Below are positions 44,775-53,724 of a stretch of DNA of 64,000 bases, in pieces. Numbering within the stretch: the stretch's first letter is position 1; each line of letters opens with the position of its first letter. The position numbers and the translations under genes were made by a program. The DNA is taken from positions 1-64,000 of the forward strand of contig NZ_FQWE01000002.1 of the NCBI RefSeq assembly GCF_900129575.1, given 5' to 3'. This DNA comes from Flavobacterium segetis. Its GTDB lineage: Bacteria; Bacteroidota; Bacteroidia; Flavobacteriales; Flavobacteriaceae. The notes below the pieces were generated by a model. It made no database searches. It was not told where the DNA came from and saw only the letters and a program-made list of their open reading frames with translations.

Positions 44775-46640
44775 CTAAAAAAGATCTTCTGGAGAGACTA
44801 ATTCACCTAATTTAGTTTTTAGATCTGCATTTAAAATTTGTAAACCATATTGATACGAAGCATTGACCCAGCCAAATCCTTCTTTTGCGATGTAATCAAA
44901 CTCAGTTCCCACATTACCGTACTCTGCAAAAACTTTATGAGAACTTATTTCAAGATCAAATTTCTCTGGAATTGTCCCGTTGTAATCCACAGCATTCCGA
45001 GTGATTAACCATAACCAGCGATAGACCATTTCTTTAGCTTTGTCTCTAAAATTATATTTTAACAATCCTTCCCATAATAAAATTTGATGAGGCGCCCAGC
45101 CAAAGGGATAATCCCATTGCCGTTGCGTTGTATAGATTGACAATTGTGCTGCACTAGATTTTGTGCTACCTGTGATACCTCCTGTTTTAGTAAATTGAGG
45201 TAACGCTACTTCCACTAATTTTTTAGCTTGGTTATCATCACACAATCCAGCCCAAAGAGGAAAAAATGTTGTTGCAGCTTCAAACGGAAGTTGCGTTTTG
45301 TTTACAAAATCATAATCAAAATACATTCCAGCTTGCTCATTCCAGCATAGTTCATTTATTTTATTTTTACGATAAATGGCTTTTTGTTTCCAGTCCTCCG
45401 CGGTATAGGAAACGTTATCCGTCTTGAAAGTAGATCCAAAATAAGTTTCAATTATATAGGCTATGTCTTTTTCATATTTATATAGAAAACTGTTTATGTC
45501 AACTGAATTTAAGTTGGCACACTTATTTATCAATCGATTGGTTGTGTCATGTCCACTTTCGCGCATGCTTCTGTCGTGAACAAAATATTCATCTAAATCC
45601 GCATCGACAATAATTCGCTGTAAATATTGTTTTTCAAATTCTCTTATTGGTAGATTATATTTTATTGCGTAAGGTTCCAATACGTCATCAAAATGTCCAG
45701 CCTCCACTTCAAATGGCATTCCAATTCCGTCCGCTTTATATCTATTTAGTCCCGTTACTGTCAATCGATTTCCCTGAATCATCCACACGGTGTTGTACTC
45801 TAGAATCATAGTTTCAAGATGACTTTGTAACCAGATTAAGCTTGGAATTCCCTTTTTTACAATTTCAATTATTAATGAGGAATAAAGCGGCGGTTGCGTT
45901 CTAGTCAAATAATAGCTTCTATTTGCGTTTAAAATTTTTCCATAATAGGTAATTTGATATTTAAAATTTTCAGCTATTGCAATTGCTTTATCTTTTTTGT
46001 TATCAATTAAAAGCCCAAGACCAATAAAATAACTATCCCAACCGTACATTTCATTGAACCTTCCACCTGGAACTATAAAAGGTACACCTTGTAAACTATA
46101 TGTTTTTTGTTCCAAAGCCAAAGCCAAAATCCCTGGTTTGTCATTTAGAGTTTCAATATATTCCATAGAATAATTCTCTGGCATAATCTCTACTTTAAAG
46201 TTTGGCAACTCTTTTTCTAATTCTTGAAAATAAGCAACTCCCTGTTTATCTTTCGCAGAAACATGTAGTGTAGCCACCTCACTTGAAGTTTTCTCATCTT
46301 CAATAATTTGCATTAATCCTTTTTTATCGATGGTTCTGCTTAGCTCGTCCCAGTAATCGTCTTTAATTTTCCTTGAAATTCTCTCTACAGGATTTTCTTG
46401 AATGCGATTTAAATCAACCTCGCCTAAAATTAAATCACTTTCTTTGAGTACTGCTAATTCTTGTAATAAATTAGACAATTGATAAGTACCGATAATTTCT
46501 ACCTCTGCTTTAGTATTTTGGTCCAGGAGAACAAAACGCTTTGGCCCATTGTCATCTTTTGTTATTTTTTTATCTTGATCTGTATCTTCCTGAGAAAGTA
46601 GCTTTTCAAAAACTTCGTTGATATTAATTAGAAATTTCAT
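44775..46640 (-). CDS. Trehalase (GH37)
   Basis: Inverting glycosidase splitting trehalose into two glucose units. The 621 residues carry the two GH37 signatures, PGGRFNEMYGWDSYF (near residue 200) and QWDYPFGWAPHQ (near 500), and the general-acid region SGHDTTNR; all expected acidic residues seem present. There is no signal peptide, so the enzyme is cytoplasmic, and the N-terminal 180 residues are longer than in TreF. I chose the ATG at 46640 (MKFLININEVFEKLL); an ATG 11 codons upstream overlaps the MFS stop. It is the last gene of the operon under the twin LacI-type operator. Confidence 0.9.
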   Translation of the reverse strand: MKFLININEVFEKLLSQEDTDQDKKITKDDNGPKRFVLLDQNTKAEVEIIGTYQLSNLLQELAVLKESDLILGEVDLNRIQENPVERISRKIKDDYWDELSRTIDKKGLMQIIEDEKTSSEVATLHVSAKDKQGVAYFQELEKELPNFKVEIMPENYSMEYIETLNDKPGILALALEQKTYSLQGVPFIVPGGRFNEMYGWDSYFIGLGLLIDNKKDKAIAIAENFKYQITYYGKILNANRSYYLTRTQPPLYSSLIIEIVKKGIPSLIWLQSHLETMILEYNTVWMIQGNRLTVTGLNRYKADGIGMPFEVEAGHFDDVLEPYAIKYNLPIREFEKQYLQRIIVDADLDEYFVHDRSMRESGHDTTNRLINKCANLNSVDINSFLYKYEKDIAYIIETYFGSTFKTDNVSYTAEDWKQKAIYRKNKINELCWNEQAGMYFDYDFVNKTQLPFEAATTFFPLWAGLCDDNQAKKLVEVALPQFTKTGGITGSTKSSAAQLSIYTTQRQWDYPFGWAPHQILLWEGLLKYNFRDKAKEMVYRWLWLITRNAVDYNGTIPEKFDLEISSHKVFAEYGNVGTEFDYIAKEGFGWVNASYQYGLQILNADLKTKLGELVSPEDLF

Positions 46641-46659
46641 TTTATATTTTTTAGTTGAA

Positions 46660-47907
46660 CTAAGCATTATCATTTTTGACTTCTAATTTTACCACATTTG
46701 ATGCAGTTAATTTTTTCAAAACAAAGAAAGAAATCAATAATAACGACATAGGAATTAATGTATAGTAAAATGCATTTTGCGGACCTTCATTTTTAAATAA
46801 ATAGCCAATAACTCTAGAACCTAATGTACCGCCAAGAGCTGAAAATACAACAATTAATCCCGTCATGGAACTATGAAGTTTTTGAGGTAAAGCACTTAGT
46901 ACAACTGAATTTAATAATGGATATATAGGTGCTATAAAAAGTCCAACCAAAGGAAATGCAAATCCGATAAGAGGAATATCACTAAGAGAATTAATGTCCT
47001 TAACTTCTAAACCAACCGTTTTAGGAAGAACAAATATTACAATCAACATGGCTGCTATAATACAAACACTTAAAACCCAAATCCAACTTACTCGCTTTGT
47101 AATAACACCAGCTAAAAGCCTTCCTACAGCTAGAGAAATTGCTAGTATACTTGCCATCATTATGCTTATGTTCTCAGGTAGATGTAAAACTTTGCTATTA
47201 AAAGTAGGCAGCCACGACATGATCCCTTGCTCAATCATTACAAACAAAAACGCACTGATAACAAAAACTATGGTTAATAATTTTGCAAACAACTTAAACA
47301 TTTGCTTGAAATCATCTATTAAATCAACACCTGGTATTTCCGTTTGATTATCGAATTTAGTAAAAAATAAAAACGCAAAAGATAATAACGAAATTGCGGC
47401 TAAAAGCCAATAAACATTTAACCAAGAGTCAGGATTACCATCAGAATTAAACGCTGGAAACAAGAAGTAGGCTAAAGCAATTCCTATCATAAACACGCCT
47501 TCAATGCTACTCATTAAACTATTATGCTCCTGTTGATTTCTAGTTATTGTTCCAATAAGAGAATAAACGGAAACTTTGATCAAAGCAAAAGAGACTCCTA
47601 CGGTTGCGAAAAGAATTTTTGCCGTCTCAAAAGAATTTCCAAAATACATAGTGATACAAGCTATAGAAACTAAGCCTAAACCGATGAGCATCGCTTTTTT
47701 ATATCCCAATCGAGGTAAAAATGATGCTATCAAGAAAGAAACGATAGCAATAGGTAAATCCTTGTAAGCTTCTAATACACTTGCTTGCAATTCATCAACA
47801 CCATAATTTTTTTGTGCTTTCAAGATCACAATTCCCACACTATTTAAAAGAATTGCAAACACAAAATAATTGAGATACATTGCGAGTTTAACTGTACTGT
47901 TTTTCAT
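46660..47907 (-). CDS. MFS sugar transporter
   Basis: A 415-residue major facilitator protein with about twelve helices. The sequence is FucP-like in helices 1-4 (YFVFAILLNSVGIVILKAQ) with the MFS loop motif LPRLGYKKAMLIG after helix 2. FHS/FucP-type carriers take up hexoses by proton symport, and here glucose, trehalose or fructose could be the cargo. It lies nine bases after the sugar kinase and before trehalase. Substrate is inferred from context only. Confidence 0.85.
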   Translation of the reverse strand: MKNSTVKLAMYLNYFVFAILLNSVGIVILKAQKNYGVDELQASVLEAYKDLPIAIVSFLIASFLPRLGYKKAMLIGLGLVSIACITMYFGNSFETAKILFATVGVSFALIKVSVYSLIGTITRNQQEHNSLMSSIEGVFMIGIALAYFLFPAFNSDGNPDSWLNVYWLLAAISLLSFAFLFFTKFDNQTEIPGVDLIDDFKQMFKLFAKLLTIVFVISAFLFVMIEQGIMSWLPTFNSKVLHLPENISIMMASILAISLAVGRLLAGVITKRVSWIWVLSVCIIAAMLIVIFVLPKTVGLEVKDINSLSDIPLIGFAFPLVGLFIAPIYPLLNSVVLSALPQKLHSSMTGLIVVFSALGGTLGSRVIGYLFKNEGPQNAFYYTLIPMSLLLISFFVLKKLTASNVVKLEVKNDNA

Positions 47908-47916
47908 AGGTTAGTT

Positions 47917-48852
47917 TTAATTTGTATTTAAATATTTATGAATATCTATATCGTCTGGCAATTTACCTACATACTGAAGTTTTAGCACTGCCAATTTTTG
48001 AGCTATTAAAATTGTTTCTTCAAATGTTTTTTTAGATAAAAAAGCATATAAAAATCCAGTCCAGAAAGCATCACCCGCTCCTGTAGTATCTTTTACAGCA
48101 TCAATAGGTAAAGCACGTTGATTGTATATTCCGCTTTCAATATTGGATAGAACGACGCCATCCCTCCCTTTTGTCAGGCAAATGGTTATTGCACCCATAT
48201 CATGAAAATACTTAAAAATAAAATCATCAGTTTTGACCTCTGCAAATAGTCGAAAACAATCGTCTTCACTAATTTTAACTAAAGGATTAGTGGATAAATA
48301 ATTTTGTAAAATTTGCTTTGCTTCCTCTCGATCGGGCCAAATTTTTTCTGAAAAATTAATATCAATGCTTGTCTGCAGTCCTAATGTTTTTGCCTGTTTA
48401 GCACTATCAATTATTGTACTTCGTGCTGGATTTTTACTTAAAGCGAAACAAGTTGTATGAAATATCTTTGCACTTTTTAATAAATTCTCAGTAATTTGAT
48501 GAGGTTGGATTTGACAATCTGCCTCACGATAGGGGATGAACTCTGGAGTACTAGAAGATTTTGAAACAAATATTACAGATGTTGGATGACTCTTTGATTT
48601 TACAATATGTGAAGTATCTACTTTCTTAGATTTCAATTTTCTAATAATGTATTCGCCTAAACCATCATTGCCGCAAGTTGCTACTAAAACGGATTTCAAA
48701 CCTAGCCGTGCCGCATTTACTGCAACATTTGTAGGTGAACCACCTAATAATCTATGGTAATCTTTTGTTTTATTTATAGATGTATTCATCTCATGACCAA
48801 TAAAATCAATCAGAACTTCGCCTACACAAACTATATCTATTGTCTTTTCCAA
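47917..48852 (-). CDS. PfkB-family sugar kinase, likely fructokinase
   Basis: A 311-residue ribokinase-fold kinase. The second PfkB signature DTTGAGDAFWTGFLYA contains the catalytic aspartate (D261), and the N-terminal GGSPTNVAVNAARLGL is the sugar-binding signature. With a GH100-like invertase candidate upstream it probably phosphorylates the released fructose. The start is a TTG immediately after the stop of the preceding gene (TAA-TTG), with no ATG available before the conserved VCVGEVLIDFIG. Confidence 0.88.
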   Translation of the reverse strand: MEKTIDIVCVGEVLIDFIGHEMNTSINKTKDYHRLLGGSPTNVAVNAARLGLKSVLVATCGNDGLGEYIIRKLKSKKVDTSHIVKSKSHPTSVIFVSKSSSTPEFIPYREADCQIQPHQITENLLKSAKIFHTTCFALSKNPARSTIIDSAKQAKTLGLQTSIDINFSEKIWPDREEAKQILQNYLSTNPLVKISEDDCFRLFAEVKTDDFIFKYFHDMGAITICLTKGRDGVVLSNIESGIYNQRALPIDAVKDTTGAGDAFWTGFLYAFLSKKTFEETILIAQKLAVLKLQYVGKLPDDIDIHKYLNTN

Positions 48853-50031
48853 TTAAATTAAAAATTTAAAATTACTGTGTAAACTCTGATGTAATAGTAT
48901 AGCAGCAGCAGCACTCCAAGCACAAAAAGCGACACCATTTGCCTCTTTAGTATCACTATTAAAGTTCTCATAGAAACTAAAATCATCTACAGCATTAGCA
49001 GTATTTATAGAGTCAAGTATTTCTGAGGCTTCTATTTTTTTATCTTTTAATAAAAGTGCCATACCGTAAAATCCGTTCACCATTGACCAGCTACCTCCAT
49101 TATGGAATTCAAACGGAAAGTTCCTAAACTCATATTTACAATTATTTTTAAGAAGATTCCAGTCTAAATCTGTTTCAAAAATCGGCGGCCAAAAAGCAGG
49201 CAAGAGCTTCAATTTCATTTCATTTTTAAGATTTAGTGAATACTTTATAATTGCATCTTGAAAATCATTAGATCCAATATTTAAAAACAGTGCTAATGAA
49301 TTAGCAAATGCATCAAATTGTATTTTGTATCCTGCTGGAGAAAAGGAACACGGCATATAATATTGAATATCTATTTCATTATACGCCCTCTGATGGTATT
49401 TATCGCCACCAGAATCTGGTATAAAATTAATCTCAATTTGCCTTATAATTTGCTCAATTTTGGTCGTTATTAATTCATCCTCTATAAAATAATTATAACT
49501 TTTAAGTGCCCAAACTCGCAGCAATTGGTCATAAAGAACATAACCATCTGTAATATATTCATCAGCCCAATTCCCCGAAAGAGGCACGTACAGCAGCCCC
49601 TGATTATTAAATTCCCATGCTTCGAGTAATGCATAACACTTTTCAATATGACCATTAAATTTTGCCACAAACGCAAAATCATTAGTGTAATAAGCATATT
49701 GACAGACTCCAATCATAAACCAAGTTACAGCATCAACTCGGCCTGCTAAACCTCCATAACTTACCTCAATTTTTTCTCCATTAGTCATCACATTAGAAGG
49801 AATGGTTCCGTTTTTATGTTGATTATTACCTAATGTTTCTAGTGTTATTCGGAATGTTTGGATTAGTTTTTCATCGCCTGAAGCTAAAGCTGCTAATCCA
49901 CAAATGACTCCATCACGAGCCCAAACTCGTTTATAGTTGGAAACATTATTTGTACTAGCAAGAAACCCTTCTGTAGATGAAACTTTTTGCAATAATTCAA
50001 TTGCTTTACTATAATTTATATCGTCTTTCAT
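48853..50031 (-). CDS. GH100-like (alpha/alpha)6 glycosidase, possible invertase
   Basis: A 392-residue cytoplasmic protein with no signal peptide. The sequence has an (alpha/alpha)6-barrel pattern (NYKRVWARDGVICGLAAL, HKNGTIPSNV, GGLAGRVDAVTWFMIG, and NWADEYITDGYV). The RDG and GRVD segments resemble GH100 alkaline/neutral invertases, which split sucrose. Other readings are an amylo-alpha-1,6-glucosidase-type enzyme. The following fructokinase and the GPH-type transporter upstream favour sucrose. It overlaps the transporter gene by four bases (ATGA). Confidence 0.72.
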   Translation of the reverse strand: MKDDINYSKAIELLQKVSSTEGFLASTNNVSNYKRVWARDGVICGLAALASGDEKLIQTFRITLETLGNNQHKNGTIPSNVMTNGEKIEVSYGGLAGRVDAVTWFMIGVCQYAYYTNDFAFVAKFNGHIEKCYALLEAWEFNNQGLLYVPLSGNWADEYITDGYVLYDQLLRVWALKSYNYFIEDELITTKIEQIIRQIEINFIPDSGGDKYHQRAYNEIDIQYYMPCSFSPAGYKIQFDAFANSLALFLNIGSNDFQDAIIKYSLNLKNEMKLKLLPAFWPPIFETDLDWNLLKNNCKYEFRNFPFEFHNGGSWSMVNGFYGMALLLKDKKIEASEILDSINTANAVDDFSFYENFNSDTKEANGVAFCAWSAAAAILLHQSLHSNFKFLI

Positions 50032-51332
50032 GCGGTTCTTGATACATTTTTAGCTTGAATTAAAAGTGTGAAAAAAGTACCAATCAATAGTAATACGCCT
50101 GCAAAGGTTATAGCTTGACGTGGATCATTATCTAAAAAATTTCTCAAAACATATCCAAATGAGAGATTTTGAATGATCATAGGTATTACGATCATCATAT
50201 TTATAATTCCCATATAAACACCGTATCTTTCTTTTGAAATTACGGCAACTACCATCAAATAAGGAATCCCCATCATACTAGCCCATGCAATTCCATAACC
50301 TATAACAACAACAAAGAATAAATATTGATTGTGAACAGTGGGAAAAAACAAAAAAGAAGTAGCTCCAAGCAAAAGACACACAAAATGAACCATTTTTGCT
50401 CCATATCTTTTAGCTAATTTTGCTAAATAAAAGGCTATCGAAAAAGTAACAATAAAACCAAAAGCTCCAATTAACCCATTCCATTCTACTGCTTTTTCAT
50501 ATCCAACAGCATTTTTTGGGGTTACATCCCACACGGACAAAGCAATACTTTTTGAATTATTCTGCCAGTAGCACATCATTGCATACCATTGGAACAAATA
50601 AACCAAGAAAAGTTGCCACATGACTTTTGGCATATCTAATACAGCTTTATAAATATCGATAAATGGCGAAAACAGATTTAATGGTTCGGCCTTTAAGCGC
50701 AATAATTCTGCTTCAGTTGGCGGAATTTCTTTTATTTTTCTCATACTCCACCATATTGAAGTTATTGATAGAATAGCGCCAAGAAAAAAGGAAGCATAAA
50801 TCCATGTGGGCAGCGAACCTGTATACCCGATGAATATTAAAGGAAATAAAAATAGAGAGATGTAAGCCAAAAATTGTCCGAATCCTGTAAAAAAACTTTG
50901 AGCCTGAAAACCCATTGGCTGCTGTTCTTCGTTTAAGGTGTCAGCAATAAAAGCACGATACGGTTCCATCGCCGTATTGTTTCCCACATCTAAAATCCAA
51001 AGTAAACCTGCGGCCATCCACAAGGAGCTACTAAAAGGGAATAAAAATAGTGCTATACTACAGATGATTGCACCAATAAAAAAGTATGGCTTGCGTCGTC
51101 CCCATCGTGGATGCCATGTTTTATCGCTCATTGCGCCTATGATAGGTTGAATTAAAAGGCCGGTTAAAGGTCCTGCAAGATTTAATATAGGGATTTGATC
51201 TGGACTTGCGTGAAGAAAGTCGTAAATAGGATTTACAGCGCTTTGCTGTAATCCAAAACTGTACTGAATTCCAAAAAAACCAACATTCATATTGATAATT
51301 TGCCAAAAACTCAGTCGTATTCTTACGCTCAT
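50028..51332 (-). CDS. GPH/SLC45-type disaccharide symporter
   Basis: A 434-residue MFS protein of twelve helices. The loop after helix 2 reads SDKTWHPRWGRRKPYFFIG, the arginine-rich motif shared by plant sucrose carriers and SLC45/GPH transporters. The N-terminal region has GIQYSFGLQQSAVNPIY, a segment I associate with the same group. Proton-coupled uptake of sucrose, maltose or trehalose fits. It is the first gene of the operon, about 90 bases from the twin operator. Its end overlaps the glycosidase start by ATGA, so the five genes are translated in a coupled row. Confidence 0.85.
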   Translation of the reverse strand: MSVRIRLSFWQIINMNVGFFGIQYSFGLQQSAVNPIYDFLHASPDQIPILNLAGPLTGLLIQPIIGAMSDKTWHPRWGRRKPYFFIGAIICSIALFLFPFSSSLWMAAGLLWILDVGNNTAMEPYRAFIADTLNEEQQPMGFQAQSFFTGFGQFLAYISLFLFPLIFIGYTGSLPTWIYASFFLGAILSITSIWWSMRKIKEIPPTEAELLRLKAEPLNLFSPFIDIYKAVLDMPKVMWQLFLVYLFQWYAMMCYWQNNSKSIALSVWDVTPKNAVGYEKAVEWNGLIGAFGFIVTFSIAFYLAKLAKRYGAKMVHFVCLLLGATSFLFFPTVHNQYLFFVVVIGYGIAWASMMGIPYLMVVAVISKERYGVYMGIINMMIVIPMIIQNLSFGYVLRNFLDNDPRQAITFAGVLLLIGTFFTLLIQAKNVSRTA

Positions 51333-51403
51333 TTTAAATGATTGATTTGTTAAATTTATCTAAAATTAAATTTAAAATTCTCAATAAAAAACAGAATAAC
51401 AAC

Positions 51404-51437
51404 AAAAACGTTTTCGGAATAACCGAAAACGTTTTCG
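51404..51437. promoter_or_regulatory. Twin LacI-type operator
   Basis: Two copies of the palindromic core GAAAACGTTTTC. The downstream one (51424-51437) is the perfect 14-base palindrome CGAAAACGTTTTCG. The other (51404-51417) differs at one outer arm (AAAAACGTTTTCGG). Their centres are 21 bases apart, two helical turns, so two repressor dimers would sit on one DNA face. The CG-centred palindrome is typical of LacI/GalR operators. It is about 90 bases upstream of the transporter start and controls the disaccharide operon. Confidence 0.75.
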
Positions 51438-51468
51438 ATGATACACAATTGAAAGTGATGTTTATTGT

Positions 51469-52386
51469 TTAGTGAGAGGAAATCGGCATTATAATCTCAG
51501 TTTTCCATTTAATTTCCTCGCCACCATTAAAAGGATTAGATAAAAAATGTTCCAAAACTCGATTATCAAGTTTAATATTTTGTTTTTTAGCATAGTCTAT
51601 GAGTGCAAACCATGCTTTATCAGATGTTCTAAAATTACCGTAATAAGTAGCTTTCAGACCTTCAAAAATAGGTAATGTTTTAAATTTTACAACCTCATCA
51701 AAAATAATTTTAGTGCTTTTATCAATTGGAAAGCAGTAATTAAATTCAATAATCTCACTATTGAAATCCCACTTTGTGATTTCTAAATAGGGCCTTCCTT
51801 TTATCTTGATATTATTACTTGCCAAAAACCCTGTAATTATAGCGTCACTAGATATCATTTTTTGCGCCTTTTCTTGCAAAACACTTTTCAAGCTAATGTA
51901 GGCAACGAGACTTATTTCAGAAGCACCTTTACCATTGATTTTAACTTTAAAATTCTTAAGATGATCTTGTAAATCAGTTTTGAAATCAGCTATTTTTTTG
52001 ATCTGCTCCTTTTTAAAATCAGTATTAAAAAAAGGCACTGATAATTTGTTGTAAAAACTATTATTGTAATCTTTAATACCAACACTTACTTTGGTGACAG
52101 AATCATTAATTGAAGCTAAAGTCCAAGTATAATCTATCCAAACTTCTTCTTTAATCATTTCTAATTTTATAAAGTCAAAGTTTTGTTTCTCGATAACAAT
52201 ATATTTCTCATTATTTTTTATAAGTCGTGCAGCAGCCCATTCTTGAACACCTTGATAAACTGTGCCAGTTGCAGCTTTGACCGTAAATGAAATACAATAA
52301 TCTGATTTTTTAATTGCTAAATACCAAACTAAAAATAAAGTGATTATGGTCGTAACTACAATTATAATTTTCTTTCTTGTTGTCAT
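51469..52386 (-). CDS. Membrane-anchored SRPBCC-GyrI-like protein
   Basis: A 305-residue protein with one N-terminal helix (about residues 5-24, preceded by TTRKKK-type positive charge). It is followed by an SRPBCC/START-like domain (about 32-150, beginning SFTVKAATGTVYQGVQEW) and a GyrI/AraC-effector-binding-like domain (about 160-300, with FKTLPIFEGLKATYYGNF and AWFALIDYAKKQNIKL). Both folds bind hydrophobic or cationic small molecules. No enzyme motif is seen. It overlaps the haloperoxidase gene by four bases (ATGA), making a functional link to that locus likely. Domain assignment is by pattern and moderately sure. Confidence 0.72.
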   Translation of the reverse strand: MTTRKKIIIVVTTIITLFLVWYLAIKKSDYCISFTVKAATGTVYQGVQEWAAARLIKNNEKYIVIEKQNFDFIKLEMIKEEVWIDYTWTLASINDSVTKVSVGIKDYNNSFYNKLSVPFFNTDFKKEQIKKIADFKTDLQDHLKNFKVKINGKGASEISLVAYISLKSVLQEKAQKMISSDAIITGFLASNNIKIKGRPYLEITKWDFNSEIIEFNYCFPIDKSTKIIFDEVVKFKTLPIFEGLKATYYGNFRTSDKAWFALIDYAKKQNIKLDNRVLEHFLSNPFNGGEEIKWKTEIIMPISSH

Positions 52387-53714
52387 TTCTCTTTAATCAT
52401 TTTTAATTTTCCAACAATATAAACGCCAATAGCCTTCCCCTGATCCATACCATTCACAATTGCAGCTCGATAATGAATTCCACCATACAATCTGCTCATG
52501 GCTGCTTCTTTTGCGGCAGCATCAAAGGAATTAAAATTTCTTATCGGTAAACCAAATTGAACTTCTGTATCATCGGCATAACTAAAATTATCTCCAAAAA
52601 CTGAAGATAAAATAGATGCGGCACACATTGAAACCACGGAATGTCCGCTAGTATATTCAGGAAAAGGAGGGGTTTGTAATATTGGTTTCCAATTCTCATC
52701 TATATTTTGATTAATAACAGTTTCTGGACGCACTACATTGCTTCTAAATTTTTCATCCCAGCAACTTATAAAACTTTCAAATGTTCCAATAGAGGTTTTA
52801 GTGTAAGCAAATACCGTTTTACTAAAATCAGCATTTGATTTTTTACATGCTATTTTTGTAATTCCCATCCAATGTGCTCCGGGTGTAATTTTCTTTTTGG
52901 CAAACATCATGTGTCCTTGTGTAACGGAAACATAAGGATTACAATCCCAAAATTGAGCCATTTTAATTTCCTCAGAGTCATCCCCTTTTTGAATCATTTG
53001 CTGGCTAATATCGTAAACCTCTTGAACATCCTTAAAAAAAGAAGAATTTTTTTCTAAGGAGTAAGTATAGGGAGGAATGGGCTTAAATTGAGAAGGTGAC
53101 AGAAGAATTAAAGGCCTAATTTCTCCCCAATGTGGCTCTATTGCATCCATATAGGAAGGCGGAGTAGGTTGCCAACGTGCTGGCTGGTTTACGTAAACAG
53201 AAAACTTAGACATTGTTCTAGTTTGCTTATAATTATCTTTATCCATCCATGTTTTTATGCGGTTAGCTACTTTTAATCCGTATTCTTTAGAAATTATGAA
53301 TTCCTTTTCATTCTGGTCACTCCATTTTTTATACAAGCTATCTCTAAATTTTTCTACAGTTTCTTCAGAAAAAACGAGTTGTTTGCTTAATTCCATGTGC
53401 GCAATTAAAGCTGCCAATGGTTGGTTAACTTTACTATTCTTTTCTAATTTTGGAATAGAATCTAAACCATTTAACTGATTTTGTAGGCTTATGTAATTTT
53501 TATTGTTTTGAGCTAATATTTCATAAGCAGCAATGTTAGGATAGACAAAAATCCTACTAGCTACTGGCGGCGAAAAAATATCATGAATCATTATTTGAGT
53601 GACATTATCAATAGCCGCATGATATTCATCAGTGGTAACAATAATAGATTGCTCCTTTTTGCACGAAATAAAAAGAAGAAAAAACAGTCCTACACTAAAA
53701 ATTTTAACTTTCAT
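52383..53714 (-). CDS. Vanadium-dependent haloperoxidase / PAP2-type lipoprotein
   Basis: The 443 residues begin with a lipobox (LFISC, C18) followed by KKEQ. The acid phosphatase/haloperoxidase oxyanion-binding residues are in place: K322 and R329 in KFRSNVVRP, the PEYTSGHS loop (H358), and SR/H in SRLYGGIH (R408, H414). Such proteins bind vanadate for halide oxidation or phosphate for PAP2 phosphatase chemistry, and sequence alone cannot decide. It is coupled to the SRPBCC-GyrI gene (4-base overlap) and follows two VCBS lipoproteins. Confidence 0.88.
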   Translation of the reverse strand: MKVKIFSVGLFFLLFISCKKEQSIIVTTDEYHAAIDNVTQIMIHDIFSPPVASRIFVYPNIAAYEILAQNNKNYISLQNQLNGLDSIPKLEKNSKVNQPLAALIAHMELSKQLVFSEETVEKFRDSLYKKWSDQNEKEFIISKEYGLKVANRIKTWMDKDNYKQTRTMSKFSVYVNQPARWQPTPPSYMDAIEPHWGEIRPLILLSPSQFKPIPPYTYSLEKNSSFFKDVQEVYDISQQMIQKGDDSEEIKMAQFWDCNPYVSVTQGHMMFAKKKITPGAHWMGITKIACKKSNADFSKTVFAYTKTSIGTFESFISCWDEKFRSNVVRPETVINQNIDENWKPILQTPPFPEYTSGHSVVSMCAASILSSVFGDNFSYADDTEVQFGLPIRNFNSFDAAAKEAAMSRLYGGIHYRAAIVNGMDQGKAIGVYIVGKLKMIKEK

Positions 53715-53724
53715 TTTAATTTAT

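Noticed and set aside
51404..51437. Terminator downstream of the SRPBCC gene
   Set aside because: There is no T-run, and each half is itself a CG-centred palindrome, which fits a repressor site much better.
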